This document shows, in pieces, positions 12,047 to 25,500 of a stretch of 64,000 bases of DNA (the stretch's first letter is position 1; every line of letters starts with the position of its first letter). Source of the stretch: Trichoplax sp. H2 (taxonomy: Eukaryota > Placozoa > Uniplacotomia > Trichoplacea). Both the position numbers and the translations under genes were made by a program. The notes below the pieces were generated by a model. The model was not told the origin of the DNA, did no database searches, and saw only the letters and a list, made by a program, of their open reading frames with translations. The stretch spans positions 1 to 64,000 of the forward strand of contig NOWV01000059.1 in the NCBI GenBank assembly GCA_003344405.1, written 5' to 3'.

Positions 12047-13427
12047 TCAGGAAGCCTGACAAAAGTGCCACATGCCTGCCGTTAGGGCGGACGACTGCTT
12101 CATCCTTGATGAAATAAAGGACAAAAGATTCTCTTTAATATCTTTCAGTGCACAAATGAAGGTATAGAGGAGAATACGCAAAGCCATTTCACCCTATGGC
12201 TGAAAGCCTGAGGGTTGACTACTGAGGCTTTCGAACTGAATTTGTGTTTGTTCACTCACTCATTAATACTGTACAGTACAGTATATATGTTATGTATAAT
12301 AAATAGGTAGTAAAATATTATAATATAATACAATACAATTATTACCAAATGTCGGAGACTAATACACACGTGTCATTTTTGCATATCAGTATATTGTATA
12401 CTGTACTGTACTGTACAGTCTAGTACGCATAGTAATACGTCAGCAACACGACGGGTGATTGTACTAGACCTTTATATTCGCAAAGTCGACAAAAATTGAT
12501 CTACGTCAAACAAAGGAAGTCATCAAATTTATACTGTATCAAGTAAAATTATGCAGCGACCTTAATAACATGTAAAAAGTAAAAGTTACAACTACGTACT
12601 AGGGATCGACTAGTAATCATAAATTATGATAAAATCAAATACAGTAAAACGTCGCACAGCTTTATGTTATGTCGTGTGAGTGAAGTAAAGAACAATCCCT
12701 AAAGAAGTAACAGCCAGTACAACTGTTACAACAGCTGCGCTTCATACTGTAAATTAGTAATATTCTTTAGTACGCCTATTCATTCAGTGTTGAGGCTCTA
12801 TTCTGACACTTCCTGTTGCATATGTTGTCATTACTGAAAATATATATTGTACTGTACTGTAATGTACAACAGGAAATTTAACGTGGTGCAAATGCATTGC
12901 AAATACTTTACTGTACTGTAAAGAGAGTCCTTTCAGTCCTTTTAGTTTACACTATGCGGGTAATACAAATAAATACCCTTGGCCTTTACAGCTCCAGGCA
13001 GTGAATTACGAAAACAGTAATTTTCTCATAAAATTTCAATGAGAGGCATAAAACAGTATGTATTGTACCAATACGTATACGTGTACATAGTAAGAGCACG
13101 TTATTTCGTTGCTCCAAGTCAGATCTACTCAGTGCTCAGAACCATATAGCCAAAAAAAAATATCTGTTATGGCTCAGAGCCTCAGACAGGGGCTTCATAC
13201 AGCGCCTTCAGTCATGGAGGACTTCTTGCGTACAGTCATGCAGTACACTGTTTAACATATGTACTTTTTACTAATTGAAAAGTACATGTCACGCACAAAC
13301 AAGAAATAGAATATACAGTACTGTATAATAGATTAGATTATAATCATCGACGACAATAAAAATGGAGAAATATCACAATCTCTCTACAGTGCATTGTTGA
13401 TGTGGAAACAAGCAAGGATGATACCTT

Positions 13428-13764
13428 GTACTGTACTGTATTGTACTGTACTGTACACTGTACTGTACTACTGTACTGTACAGTATACTGTACACTGTAC
13501 AGTACAGTACTCTACAGTACTAGATTCATAATCATGGACAGATCTCCAGAAAATTCTCTCTTCAGGTTAAGTACTGTACACTACAGTACTATACAGTGTA
13601 CAGTACAGTACAGTACTGTAGTCTAATAAAAATACTGTACAGTACTGTACAGTACAGTACTAAAATTATAGTACAGTACGTACAGTAGGCCCACTAGTTC
13701 CCTCTTACTGTACAGTACAGTACCTTACAAAGTGCTTTTTTTACTGTACTGTACTGTACTGTAC
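13428..13764. repeat. Palindromic TACTG/CAGTA repeat cluster 3 (densest)
   Basis: The longest and purest cluster in the window. Tandem TACTG runs (13428-13485), inverted junctions of the type TACTGTACAGTA (13476-13510, 13633-13665) and a final TACTG run (13742-13764) are separated by short unique pieces. The ORF at 13402-13626, full of Tyr-Cys-Thr-Val, is this repeat read in frame and not a gene. Confidence 0.8.
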
Positions 13765-14942
13765 AAGTGTATAGTAACAACCGTCTCAAGCGCCGGACAA
13801 TTCTACAAGCTACGCTGTTATTTGTGTGCAACACAGCGTACGTCTAAATGCCGAGAATGTCGTCCGCAATGGCTGAAAGTAAGAAAGCTTTGATTAATTC
13901 AATTTGATAGCACAAGAATTACACCGTAATACCTCGTAAAGGAAGTATCGTTAAAAATTTTTATTTAATTTTCTTCTCACCCTAATCCCACGCTTCAACC
14001 CAGGCTGATTATATCTGTTTACCCCCAATGTGATTTCACTTTATGGTACATTTGCAGCACACGAATATGTAGTACTGCATGGTTTACAGTACATTTACAG
14101 CACAGTATAATATGCTTCGCACCACCACTCGAATCCACTAGATTGACTCGAGAGTACTGTATATACAGTATATGCGTATACTGTACATACAACCCTCTAC
14201 GATCACTTTCTTCTATATCTTCTTTATCATACTGTGTATAAGCTATTAAGCGCGGTTAATATTACAGCCAAGGACATAACTATCCATTTGTTAAAATATT
14301 GATTAAAATCCTACATTTTGTAATAAACTCGCTAAATCTGTATTCCGTCTAAATAAATAGTCGTTGCATATACAAGCTTCTATGGCGATGGAACGCATGC
14401 TAAGCTAAACTTGTGTTAATAAATCGTTTCACCTGGAGTGAAGTATCTAGCAATAAGCAACAGTAATGTTAACGGTGGCGTGGTTTAACCCATTGCCAAT
14501 CAAATTAATTTATTGTTAACTTGTATTATAACATCACAATAATTGCAGCACAATCCAGATACTTCCCTAATAACTACAGTATACCATAATAGCGAGTATG
14601 ATAATCTAAAAATATAACCGGATAAGGTTCTACAATAGTAACGAAAAGCTCGTTATTTTGCGAAGAAATCGGAACAGTTCCATTCCTAAGTATTCCAAGT
14701 ATAGGTATTTCTAAGCACTGGTTCACGATAGTTTGTGGAACTGCTAAGCTTTGCTATGTGACAGAAGCTACTCGCTTCAATTATACTGTACAAGTGTGCA
14801 TTCGACGTACAAGCATTGAATGCTTAAATTACCTAATGATAATTTCAGCACAATCGTTACACCAGCAAAACTATTTACTCTTCCCTCACCTGAGATGATT
14901 ATTAAGTAGATCAATAGATAAAAACGGTCATCAAAATGAAAT

Positions 14943-17900
14943 ATGATCATTAATTTTACAGAGTCTATCGACCCTGAACAGCGGAACATCATAATAAAAC
15001 TAGCTAACTTTGTAGCTAGAAATGGCCCTGAGTTTGAAGAAATGACGAAAAACAAGCAAAGAGGCAACCCGAAATTCTCATTCTTATTTGGTGGACCACA
15101 ACATGACTTTTATAACCGATGTGTAGCAGAAGAAAGAGCAAGTAAGTAAATATGCTACCTCAATGTACACTAGCAATCATTTCTTTAGATAATGTAATCA
15201 CCAATGTATCACTATTAAGTAGATTCTAAAGTGTAGTTTCTTGACTACAGATATGAAAGCACAATCTCTTCAGCAAATGCCGCCTGTTGTAAGGCATAAC
15301 GTTCCTCCGCCGTTGCAGTCAAATGTTCATCCATCAATCCAAACAGCTCCTTGGCGTCAGCAAAACCCTATACCACATGCCCCATCACATCAGTCAGTCT
15401 CATTTCCACCAGTGCAGCAGCCTCCAGGAATGTTGATGCAAGTAGCTCCTCCTATGCATCGCATGGGAATCGATGCTAATGAATTTAATGACATTCTCAA
15501 ACCTGTGATAGAAACATGTTCTAAAGATTCGGTATCTAACGGAAAGAATTGGATATTTGATCATACGATGACCATTGAGGATTGCCAACAAATAGCTCAT
15601 CTAATATTCAATAGGTTAAGTGTTATGTCACGATTAATTTACTTTATAATTGAAACTATTGATGAAATTACATTCCAAATTATTTCAGAGCTGTTGCTTC
15701 CGGAGTACCGTTCATATATAGACTGAATCTGATTTATCTTATAAACGATTGTCTTCATCACTGGTAGGTGACTCTGAACATTCACTTAATTATTTTATCT
15801 AAGCTTCATTTTAAATTATTTTAAATAAATGCTTCGTTGGCCTGCTATATTTATAATTTCACTGGCAGCATCCGGAAAAACGCAAATGACTTATTACGGG
15901 TCCGTCGTCCAATGTATTTAAATATTATAGATGTTAAAAGAATTATGACCATTTATTAATTGTAATAATATTTATATTTATTACCGTCTATAATAGGCAT
16001 TAGAACATGTAATTCCTCCGATATTCGACGCTGCTTTCAAATCATGCGAATCTGCTGATCATAAGCAAAAACTCGATAAGGTAAAAGCCAGTTGCCGTCG
16101 AAACCACGTGGGCATACGGAATACCTCAGTATTTTCAACCATTATTTTTAGGTCCTAGGATTATGGGAATCTAATAAATATTTCAGCCCGCAACTTTTCG
16201 ACGTAGGTTTTCTAATTATGTACAATAACACAATATTCGATACCGTAGCTTTTAAAAGTTCAGGAAACATCAATAGGATCACAGTGGAAATCATTCGCGA
16301 TTAATGTGATTATGAATTCTTTATTTTTTGCAGCAAGTACGCCACAACAGTGCTTACCAACAAGTAAGCGCCTTGTACTCATACATATATTATTCTCTCG
16401 CCTATTCTCCTGAAATCCAAATTTTAATGTTTAGGGGACACCTAAAATGCAGCATGTTGATTCCGCAGGTACATACGCGTATTGTTATTAGGAAGGTGGT
16501 GAGTAAGATCTGAATGTATCTTCTTTCACTTATAAGGCTACAACGTTCCCAATATGGTACCGCCCTTAATTCCCAGCCAACAGCCAAACGCAGTAGGGAA
16601 TCAGGTAATTACCGTCTTAGACATGTCTCAGTACGTATGTAAGAACCAAAAACCTTACAAAAATTTTTATATGCATACAGTTTCCTAGCCATGCAACTTT
16701 TCCTCAATCTTTGGCAAATCCACCTAATGTTTCGCTTAACCGACCAATGTCTCATCTTCAGCCCCCACCCAATTTTATAGCACACAACCCTAGTTCATCA
16801 ATGCCACCTTCTTCCGGTCAGATACCACCACCGCCGTTAGGGATGTCTGCAACAACTCCGGACGCGAACCAAATGCAAGCTAAATATTATGACCTACCCG
16901 CTGGCTTAATTGTCCCTCTAACCAAGGTAAAATAAAAATAAAACTTTTTGCCTGTACAGTAATTAATTTTCAGTTCGCCACGGTGTTTTCATTAAGCATA
17001 CAAAATATTTATCTACTGTTTCATATCTTAGACCTGTAGCACTGAATATAAATCTCTAGAACCAGGTGAGGTTAAGCTACCTCTTCCACAACCCCCTGAT
17101 GAAGAATTATTGCAAGCTTTAGATACCTTTTACAGTTTCGAAACAAAAGAAGGCAACTTAGACAGGTAACTTTAGCGTAATAGTATAACTTTTCGACAGT
17201 TGATCTACATCTTTATTGTTATCCCCCTATCAGTGAAGGATGGAATATTGAAGCTGTTTTAGCCTTTACGAAAACTTTACCAAAAAGAAGTAAACTCACA
17301 AGAGATAAAAGAAGGTGATACCCAATAAAGAATTTACTCATGTAATTTTATTAGCTAAAGTTTGAAATACATCTTTTCAGGTCTTATTCAAGATCACGAT
17401 CTAGATCAAGATCGAGATCTCCAAGAAGACGTAGACGCCGGTAAAAAGTCTACATAAACTGATACTCGGGAGTACGATATACGCCTACTTTGTTGCAGAT
17501 AACAAAACTAATAAAAATGTATCACCGTATTTAGGCGCCACTCTAGATCAGAATCTAGATCGCCAAGATCGGACAGGTAAGTAGTTCTAATCTGTTCTAC
17601 TTATGAATAGTTACAAGATTTAATCACGAAGTTGTTAATATCTATATTAGGCGAAGATCACGTTCGCGTTCTTCCTCTCCTCGCCGATCAAGGTGCGTAA
17701 ATAGCGTTAATTGCAATTTACTGGGTTGCTACAGTTACGATTACTTAATTTAATTATGTTCAATACATACATAAATTAGATCGCGATCATACTCTCCAAA
17801 GCGATCTCCTCGCGATCGAGAAAGAAGAAGTATTACGCCACCATTTGTCCCTTTTCAATCTACAAGGCGAGAAGATTTTATAAACGAAGATAATGTTGGT

Positions 17901-18267
17901 CATCAACTATTACGAAAAATGGGTCAGTTTTAAAATTTTATGCTAATTGACTAAATAACTACTAAAAGTGGATAAAATATGCCATATAATTATGATATGG
18001 CTCAGGATGGGGCGGTTCTGGACTGGGAGCAAAGGAACAAGGTATTCATGAACCAATTAAAGAAGGCGAAGTCAGAGACAAAGTTGATCAGTACAAGGTG
18101 ATTTATATAAAATTCAAGTTATTAGCATCAATATACTCTTCCATTACTAAACATTAGAATTGGTTTTATTTTAGGGTGTTGGTGTTTCCCTTAATGACGC
18201 CTTTGACACATATCGCAAAAGTAAAAGTTACACCTATAATAGGAAGCCTCGTGGAAGTGACAGATAA
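14943..18267 (+). CDS. CHERP: CHERP orthologue (calcium homeostasis endoplasmic reticulum protein), 18 exons
   Basis: CHERP is a U2-snRNP-associated, RS-rich protein of pre-mRNA splicing, also linked to ER calcium handling. Exons: 14943-15141, 15251-15614, 15689-15763, 15869-15899, 15997-16080, 16152-16202, 16334-16363, 16435-16468, 16537-16604, 16681-16926, 17032-17165, 17234-17314, 17381-17440, 17535-17576, 17651-17692, 17780-17922, 18006-18097, 18175-18267. They join to 622 codons plus stop without a frame break. Domains in order: SURP (about 6-60; NIIIKLANFVARNGPEFEEM, FSFLFGG), Gln/Pro-rich linker, CID-like domain (about 140-268; GKNWIFDH, LNLIYLINDCLHH), YYDLPAGLIVPL (about 381-392), SEGW, an RS stretch (about 464-530) and a G-patch (about 548-592; NVGHQLLRKMGWGGSGLGA) with the conserved DQYKGVGVSLNDAF tail. 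The order and these signatures are those of animal CHERP. It is shorter than human CHERP (about 916) because the middle Pro/His-rich part is small. The start is uncertain: a 3' splice site at 14954-14961 could mean a short upstream first exon. Confidence 0.93.
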
Positions 18268-18560
18268 GCAATTGCTAAAGGAGCATGAAAGAACTTTTTT
18301 TATACCTCATCAAGTTCCGCTAGCGATGCAAATAGGGCTAAAAATCTACGTAACTTGAAAACGGTTTTAAAAGACATGGTACTTTACGATGGAGTGCTGA
18401 TTCTGTAAATGTAATCTATTAATTATTATAGTTGAACCCTTAAAACCTACAAAAAATAATATTTTGTTTTTGTCAGCCATTAAAATTACTATGTAGGAGA
18501 TGTGTAAAAGGATTCATTAATACAACAGAATTTGTCTTTGTGTATCACCATCTTAATGTA

Positions 18561-18566
18561 AATAAA
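18561..18566 (+). promoter_or_regulatory. Candidate poly(A) signal of CHERP
   Basis: AATAAA about 290 bases past the CHERP stop codon, in the interval where CHERP and the minus-strand receptor gene converge. Confidence 0.4.
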
Positions 18567-19054
18567 GCTATCCGAAAATGTACGATACTAAATATTGCAT
18601 ATATAAACAATTCATTGTTTGATAGCCCTTCAGAATTACTGAAATACATTTAATAGATTACTTAAGAAATTCGTACTGCATAAAATCATCGCAAAGGAAA
18701 CATTTAACGAACTGCAATGTGTAAAAACAGTGTACTTGTATTTGGCAATTAAGTGAGTAGAAATAGAGCCAATAATTTCAATCGTAATGACATTGAGGAT
18801 TTTTAAGATACCTAGTCAATTGTATTGAAAATAATTATTAACAGTTAATAGTAATATAACGACCCTCACTTAATAATCTACTTGATATACGCGTATGTTA
18901 CGCTAGATATATTTTCAAGATCAAGCCAACTTGATAACTTTCAAATTCTCTTATTTCTCAAATTTTTCAGCCTGAGTGACCTAAAGTATTCAGAGCATAC
19001 ATTTTACAACCAACTTCAGCAAGCTGTAAAAGCTAACCCGTTGTATAGTTAGAA

Positions 19055-19556
19055 TCAATAATTAGTGTTTAAATTGCTTTGCCTACCAAATTCTTGCATG
19101 ATAAGGGTATCGTTATTTTCATCATTTAAGATTTGCATTTTATCATTTTCATTCACCGCATGACGCAAGGATCTAGTAGTGAGAAAGTTGTTCATATGTG
19201 AATAATTTCGCTAGAAAGTAAGCGGTCGCAATGTTGCGCAGATGCGACCATGCGATAATCAAACTTTACAACTGTGCATTTGTTTCAAAAATCGAAATAA
19301 TTTACTCCTTGATATCTTCAAATAAAATAGATGACTCGATTTAACGTAAAACTGTGATCATAGAAAACGATCTGTAACCTGAATCTATTTTAAATATGAA
19401 CAATACTTATCCTAATAGTAATGCAAAGTCTTAAATACCTTCCTTTTTTCTTGTATAAATAAATCCCTAAAAATGTAACACAAAATAGCACGATAGGTCC
19501 TACAATCCACCCTAAGATTGTTGTGTCATCCCCTAAAATAGGTAACGTGGTCTTCA
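19055..19556 (-). CDS. SRCR/EGF receptor: transmembrane and cytoplasmic exons
   Basis: Exon 19439-19556 encodes a hydrophobic segment, TILGWIVGPIVLFCVTFLGI, followed by the stop-transfer KKKGR. It joins to the last exon 19055-19172, an acidic, Asn-rich tail (MQILNDENNDTLIMQEF) ending in NTNY and a stop. Reading through the donor at 19438 instead gives a stop after about 12 residues, so retention would yield a shorter tail. No kinase, phosphatase or ITIM/ITAM motif is visible. Confidence 0.78.
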
Positions 19557-22500
19557 CTTAAGAAAAGCTCTTTAATTGAATACTATTTTACTATAATCAA
19601 ATCGAGACTATTTCAATAAACTTTATTTCTATATAAATCATATTGGCACATATTCTATATATTACTTTGATGGTTACTTTCATATATGATGTATGCTATT
19701 TAGTTACGATTTCAGAACTTTACTGATTACTAGAGGTCAATTAATATCACATTTATTCTCGTATTAAAATTTAGCTATTCGTTTAAAGTAGTCATTACTG
19801 TCTTAACACTTTTAGAATATGTGGAACTTACTAGAACATTTCATAAAGTTACTTCCACAAATAATAAACAACTTCACCGTAAGCGATCATTATATAGCTG
19901 ATAGTATATTCATTAGACTTGCAATTTTATAGTATAAAATTCCCTATTAAACTGCAAGTTTTGCCTAAATATTGATCGCTTAAACCTACCATATCAATGT
20001 ATTAGCAAGTTTCGTATTTTTACACGAGTATTACCTACCATTACTTTTACGTTAAAAAAACATAAACTATAATATTTCATAATACCTGGTGTAATTACAC
20101 CAATGACTGCATAGCTCCCCAAGTTTGGTAGTTTCCTTAAAGTGTTTAATAACTTTGTTACAGAAATTGACGCATTACTTCGAGTAACTATAGTCAGTTC
20201 TACTTTAATGCTTCCAGGTCTAAGCAAACATGAAATAAACGGAATAACAAGATATATTCAGATTTTCATTAGCCGTAATCTACAGTAGCTACAAGATTAA
20301 ATTAAATTAAATGCACACTTACTTACCTGATGCGGTTTATTAGAATATCCAAAATTGTGCCATTAAATACGGTATCACGATAAATTTTAAGAATCTATAT
20401 AAAAAAATGATAATACATCATAGCTATTTACTACTTTTAGGAAATACCCGTCTAAGTAAAGATCAAAATCTCCAGTTTGTTTATTTCCATGACTCATTAC
20501 ATAGATATATAATTTGTTTACTGTCATTTAAAATCACTATTTATTACCTGTGTCCGTATTAATGCAGCAAGACTTTTAAATTCAGTACTCGTTTTATTAT
20601 AGAGTTCATTGTTAAAGCTTCCCGATAAGATAACGGTCGCGGTATATAATTTAACTGTAAGTAAATACATTAATACATTTATTACGGCCAACCATAAATG
20701 TCAAGTACACCATTGTACTAACAGTGTTATGCTATCTAATTTTATTGCAGCTATCTAAATAGTGTTCAGTAAACTTATTTTTCATCAAACTAGCAATTTT
20801 AAATCCCTTTAGAGTCCTAAAGCAACAGTGCCATTACTAGTAATTGCTTTAGGGAATTATCTTCTAAAGCTATACTTTAATTAAATTTCAAATGTGAGCG
20901 TTTACTTGACTTTTAAATACAATCTTATTAAAATGTAAAATATATTTATCGAGGATTGGTTAATGCTGAAATCTAATTCTTCTAAACTCAGTTACATTGA
21001 TACGCAGCTTATTTTATATTTTCAACGAATTTTTTGCATTTAGCTAGTCTTATCACTAAATTTGCACTCGTGTCTCCGTCGTCTAAGGAATGAATTGTAC
21101 TCCAAATACTAGATTAATTTAAAAAGTCTCGCATTACCAGAACAATCTTGATCTGACTTCATTTCTGTCCCATCTAATATAGTAGAGCTTATATTTACTA
21201 AAATCTTGCATTTGCAGCGATATGACCCTTGAACATTAATGCACGTCGATAAATTGCCACAAGGTGTAATAACTGATTGGCATTCATCAATATCTGAAAA
21301 AGGATTAATAGATTGCTTAAAATTATTGAGAGCTATAATTGTTGCTATATGTTGCATCACTAAGTAATTGATAAATACACTTAGTTTCATCCGATATGGA
21401 TTCAGAATTAATAAAAATTAAATTATCTATCAAATTAGGAAAACATTTTAATTCAGACCTTGGCAAACGTGACCATTTCCTGTATACCCTTCATTACACT
21501 GACAAAGAAATTTAGAATCGATCCTTCTGCATATTGCATTTCTGTCACATACGGAATACCGAAAGCAGTCTTTCTCATCATCCATAATATCTTCTGGGAA
21601 GGATTAAAGTAATCATATTAAAATGCAATCCTTAAAACCAGTATAAAAATCATAAGTTGTTGTTATTATTACACTAAAGTCCTAGTAAAAAGCAGAATGA
21701 GGAACTAGAACAATATTAACCATAATAAACAATCAGGCATGTACAGTACTGTAAATTTAAAGATAACAGAATCCCAAAACATACCATAATGTAAATATGT
21801 AGATCCCTGTTTCAATTTTGTTGTTTTATTATGTCGAAAACTTGCTATGCAAGTATAATTTCCCGCATCAGTTGATCTTAGCTCGGATATTGTTAGCCAC
21901 GATATTAATATTTTATTAGACTCTTGATACATTCTAACTATATGAAATCGTTTAGTGTGATCATTTAAATGAATTGCTACATTGTCTTTAAGCCATGCGA
22001 TGTCAGGCTTGGGTTTTCCGACAATCGAGCACTTTATACTGATGCTTTCACTTAGATAGAATCGTGTAGCATTAGGCTCTAGGTAAACCTCAGACATAAA
22101 TGTTTCTAAACAGAAAAGAAACGGCCAATATTAATCAATGAAATAAATCATATTATAAATTATCTCCATGTTAATTAAATTACAATAATGAATAAAAATA
22201 TGTGGCTAAGATATATTATAAAATAAAAAATTGAGTAATTCGCAAGTCGGGGCCGCCCCTATAGGATTAAATCATTCATTCGATGTAAAATTTATAAACC
22301 TGATTGGCATTGGCTTTCGTCCCAAAACCCACTTGAACAGGTGCAGATATAACCCTGAAATGGCGTTATGATATCTATACATGAGCCGTTACTTCTGATA
22401 CATGGAGAACTTGAGCAGGATCGACCTTATCGTATTCATAAAAGTAAAGATTTGCTGTTATGGTTATATGCTTATTTATAAAATGATAAAACAAAGAAAC

Positions 22501-25500
22501 CTATTTGATCATTCGGGCACATAAGGCTATCTGCTGAGGCTCTAGAATGTGAGATTTGAATGGCACACATTTTACTACTTCTCCTCAATGCTTTAGAATT
22601 TAATTAGTCCACTTTAACAGACATTTAAACAATTACCAGATAGCATGTCACAATTTTAAAATTTGTGCAAGATTCATAATTAACTTACGCCGAATGGACT
22701 GATGCTAATCCTTCCACGGATGGATCCAGTGATTTATCTACAAAAATAAGCATAAATACATACTCATACTCATAGACATAGCGCAAAAGTATCTACTCCT
22801 TCTATTGGCACTAGAAAAGTTGTAACGTCTAAGATACGTATAAAAACAAGGAGCGATTCCCAAATTCACTAGATTAGTTAATTTTTTGAGAATTTATAGA
22901 TTAACTGCTACTCCATAAATTTAATTAATTGTTATTGTTTACCATTAACGATACAATGCCGCACTATCGTATCGAATAAAGTTATGTAAGCCATTCCATA
23001 TATAAATCCTACCCTTATTATTACATAATTGATTATCTACTTGTTTTCACAAGAACACAGCGAACCTATGCAGGTGATACCAGCAACTTCTCCTGTAAAG
23101 CATTCTTGAGAAGAATTCAAAATACTAAATAAGCATTGATTGAGCGATACTTGATTGCCTGAACAAGACCTTGCTTTCAAGTATCCTATTTCTTTCCCAT
23201 AGCTCTTTATAAATGTAAGCTGCTTATTCCTATTCCCACGGACATAACTCATTCTGGCTGCTTTGAATCCTAGCTGGCGACACGCTACGTTTGCATGTGC
23301 GAACTTCCAGCCATCGTTGCAAACGATTTCCCATCGACCACGTTGAAATATTTTTACATATCCTTCTCCATAATGAGAACCTCCAAATAATCGTATTTTT
23401 ATTTTGTCATCATCTATTCACATTGTAAATAATCCCATAGGAAAAAATTAAGTAATCATAACTGATAATCGTAGTACAACTACTGACTTTGTGGCTATCC
23501 ATTTTTTGGATACAATTATAAAAATATATATAAATTACCATATAAACAATTATATCCAGTGTAACCTTCAGCGCACTGGCAAAAGAAATTATCTACACCT
23601 GCTACGCAAATACTCTGATTATTTATGGAAGGACCGCATGGATTGGAAGCACATTCATTTATTTCTTCAACGTAGCAAAATAAAATTTTAGTATAGCGTA
23701 AAATTCTATCCAAATAAAATTAATTAATACGATTTTACAGATATTACCAATACTACAATTTTGGCCAGTATATCCTCTTTGACATGCGCATTCATATTCA
23801 GCTGCATTTTTACCCTGTATGCATCGTCCATACATACACGGAGTCACTTGTTTTCTACATATTTCATCTAAGAAGTAAAAATTTTTACTTCAGTAAGATA
23901 TAGTGAAAACTGAACAATAGCTATCACAACATACAATATAGTATAACATGCATCCCATAAGACTAGATCATAATGCTATTCATAACAATATTAAAAACAT
24001 TGTACGATAGACTATAAAGTTATAAATCATAATTGAGCCATGGCTCCAGATCTTGCATTACATTACCTGAGCATATTATGCTAACGTCGTGTAAATGATC
24101 ACAATTAACATTAGCGTGATAAGGGCAATCCAGAATTGATGTTTCATTACCCAAGCACTGTAAATGCGACATAATAATACGTCCATACCCTTTGCCAAAG
24201 CTTCCATCTGTATTTGTCTTTTTGTAATAGCTTTTCACTCCATTATATCCCAATCGGTGACATATAAGCTCTGCGCTAGTTTTCGTAAACCCTTTACCGC
24301 ATATTGTATTCCAAGTACCATTTGCATAGACTTCAATTCTTCCTGACATTGATTTCATGCCCGGGTAGAATACATTTGGTACAAGCCTCAAATCTCCCTT
24401 ATTCACGCCATGATACTCACATTGACGGCCATATGAACCATCAGGACACCTACAGTAGGCATCCTGAAACAAATCATGAGGATAGCATGTTGCATTGGAT
24501 GAACACCGAAGATTACCTGTAATACAACTATTCAATCTACATTTAAGAGACATAGTCTCATAGCCTGAACAATCATGACTACCCCATGGAGAATGAGAGC
24601 AATTTGCGAGCATAGATTCATTTCCATAACATGTTATATTTTCCATCCATAAAAATTCATCTATTCCATAAACTGAACAACAATGATACCACTCAAATGA
24701 GACAAAGCCAAGTTGTTTACAAGCTACATGGGCATTTATATCATTAAATCCATCATCGCAAATAGCTCCCCAACGCTTGTTGTGAAATATTTCAAGGCGA
24801 CCAGTGCGGTTGTTACTTCCACGGACCAATCGAAGTGCGTTTTCAAGAGCTAATGCATTAAGATATTAAACTAATTAAAAAAATTATTAGTTTAAAAATT
24901 TGCATATGACCTAAATTAAATCGCTACACAGCTTCTGATAGGTGTATAAAGCAAATATCGATCACCCTACTGCGCTGTACTTTTAATAAAGACCTCCTTC
25001 CCAAAGTTGACGACCTTTGCTATCGCTATAAATATTGTTTTATTTTAGGTTTACCTGTCTCACAGAATCTTCCTGTAAACCACTGAGGGCAATTACAGTT
25101 GATATGAAAATTATCTTTGCCTGAAATACATACTCCACCATTTAAACATGGTGATGATTCGCAGGGAACGTCTATAATTATGAAATTATATTGTAAAATT
25201 CAGGCAGTACAAGTAATTTTAAAGCAATTACATTATTTAAACCATTTAAAAAAATCCATCTCGATTACCTGTACATTCAACAGCAACATCTTGATTATGA
25301 TTGCATTTCGTATAGATATTATACGGGCATTTTAAAATTGTTTGCTCATGACCGGTACAGTTTAGGCTGTCCATCAAAATTCCACCTGTAGCATCTGCGT
25401 AGCTTTTATAACTGACGTGATAACTTTTATAGGATTTAAAACCTAATTGCCTACAGATTACCAATGCACTTCCTGACGAAAAGCCTTGAATGCATATAGA

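Larger units (their letters stand above)
8908..14942. other. Repeat-rich gene-free stretch
   Basis: About 6 kb without a convincing exon. It holds the putative promoter side of the glycosyltransferase (left), an inverted-repeat element (10502-10782), a long-stem hairpin (11186-11263), TACTG/CAGTA clusters (11831-12046, 13428-13764; smaller runs near 10215-10235, 12268-12290, 12398-12420, 12848-12866, 13312-13326, 14152-14188) and, at the right end, the CHERP 5' flank. Short ORFs here have no recognisable domain. Confidence 0.6.

Noticed and set aside
13402-13626. ORF rich in Tyr, Cys, Thr and Val
   Set aside because: It is the TACTG/CAGTA repeat read in one frame; the amino-acid pattern simply follows the pentamer.
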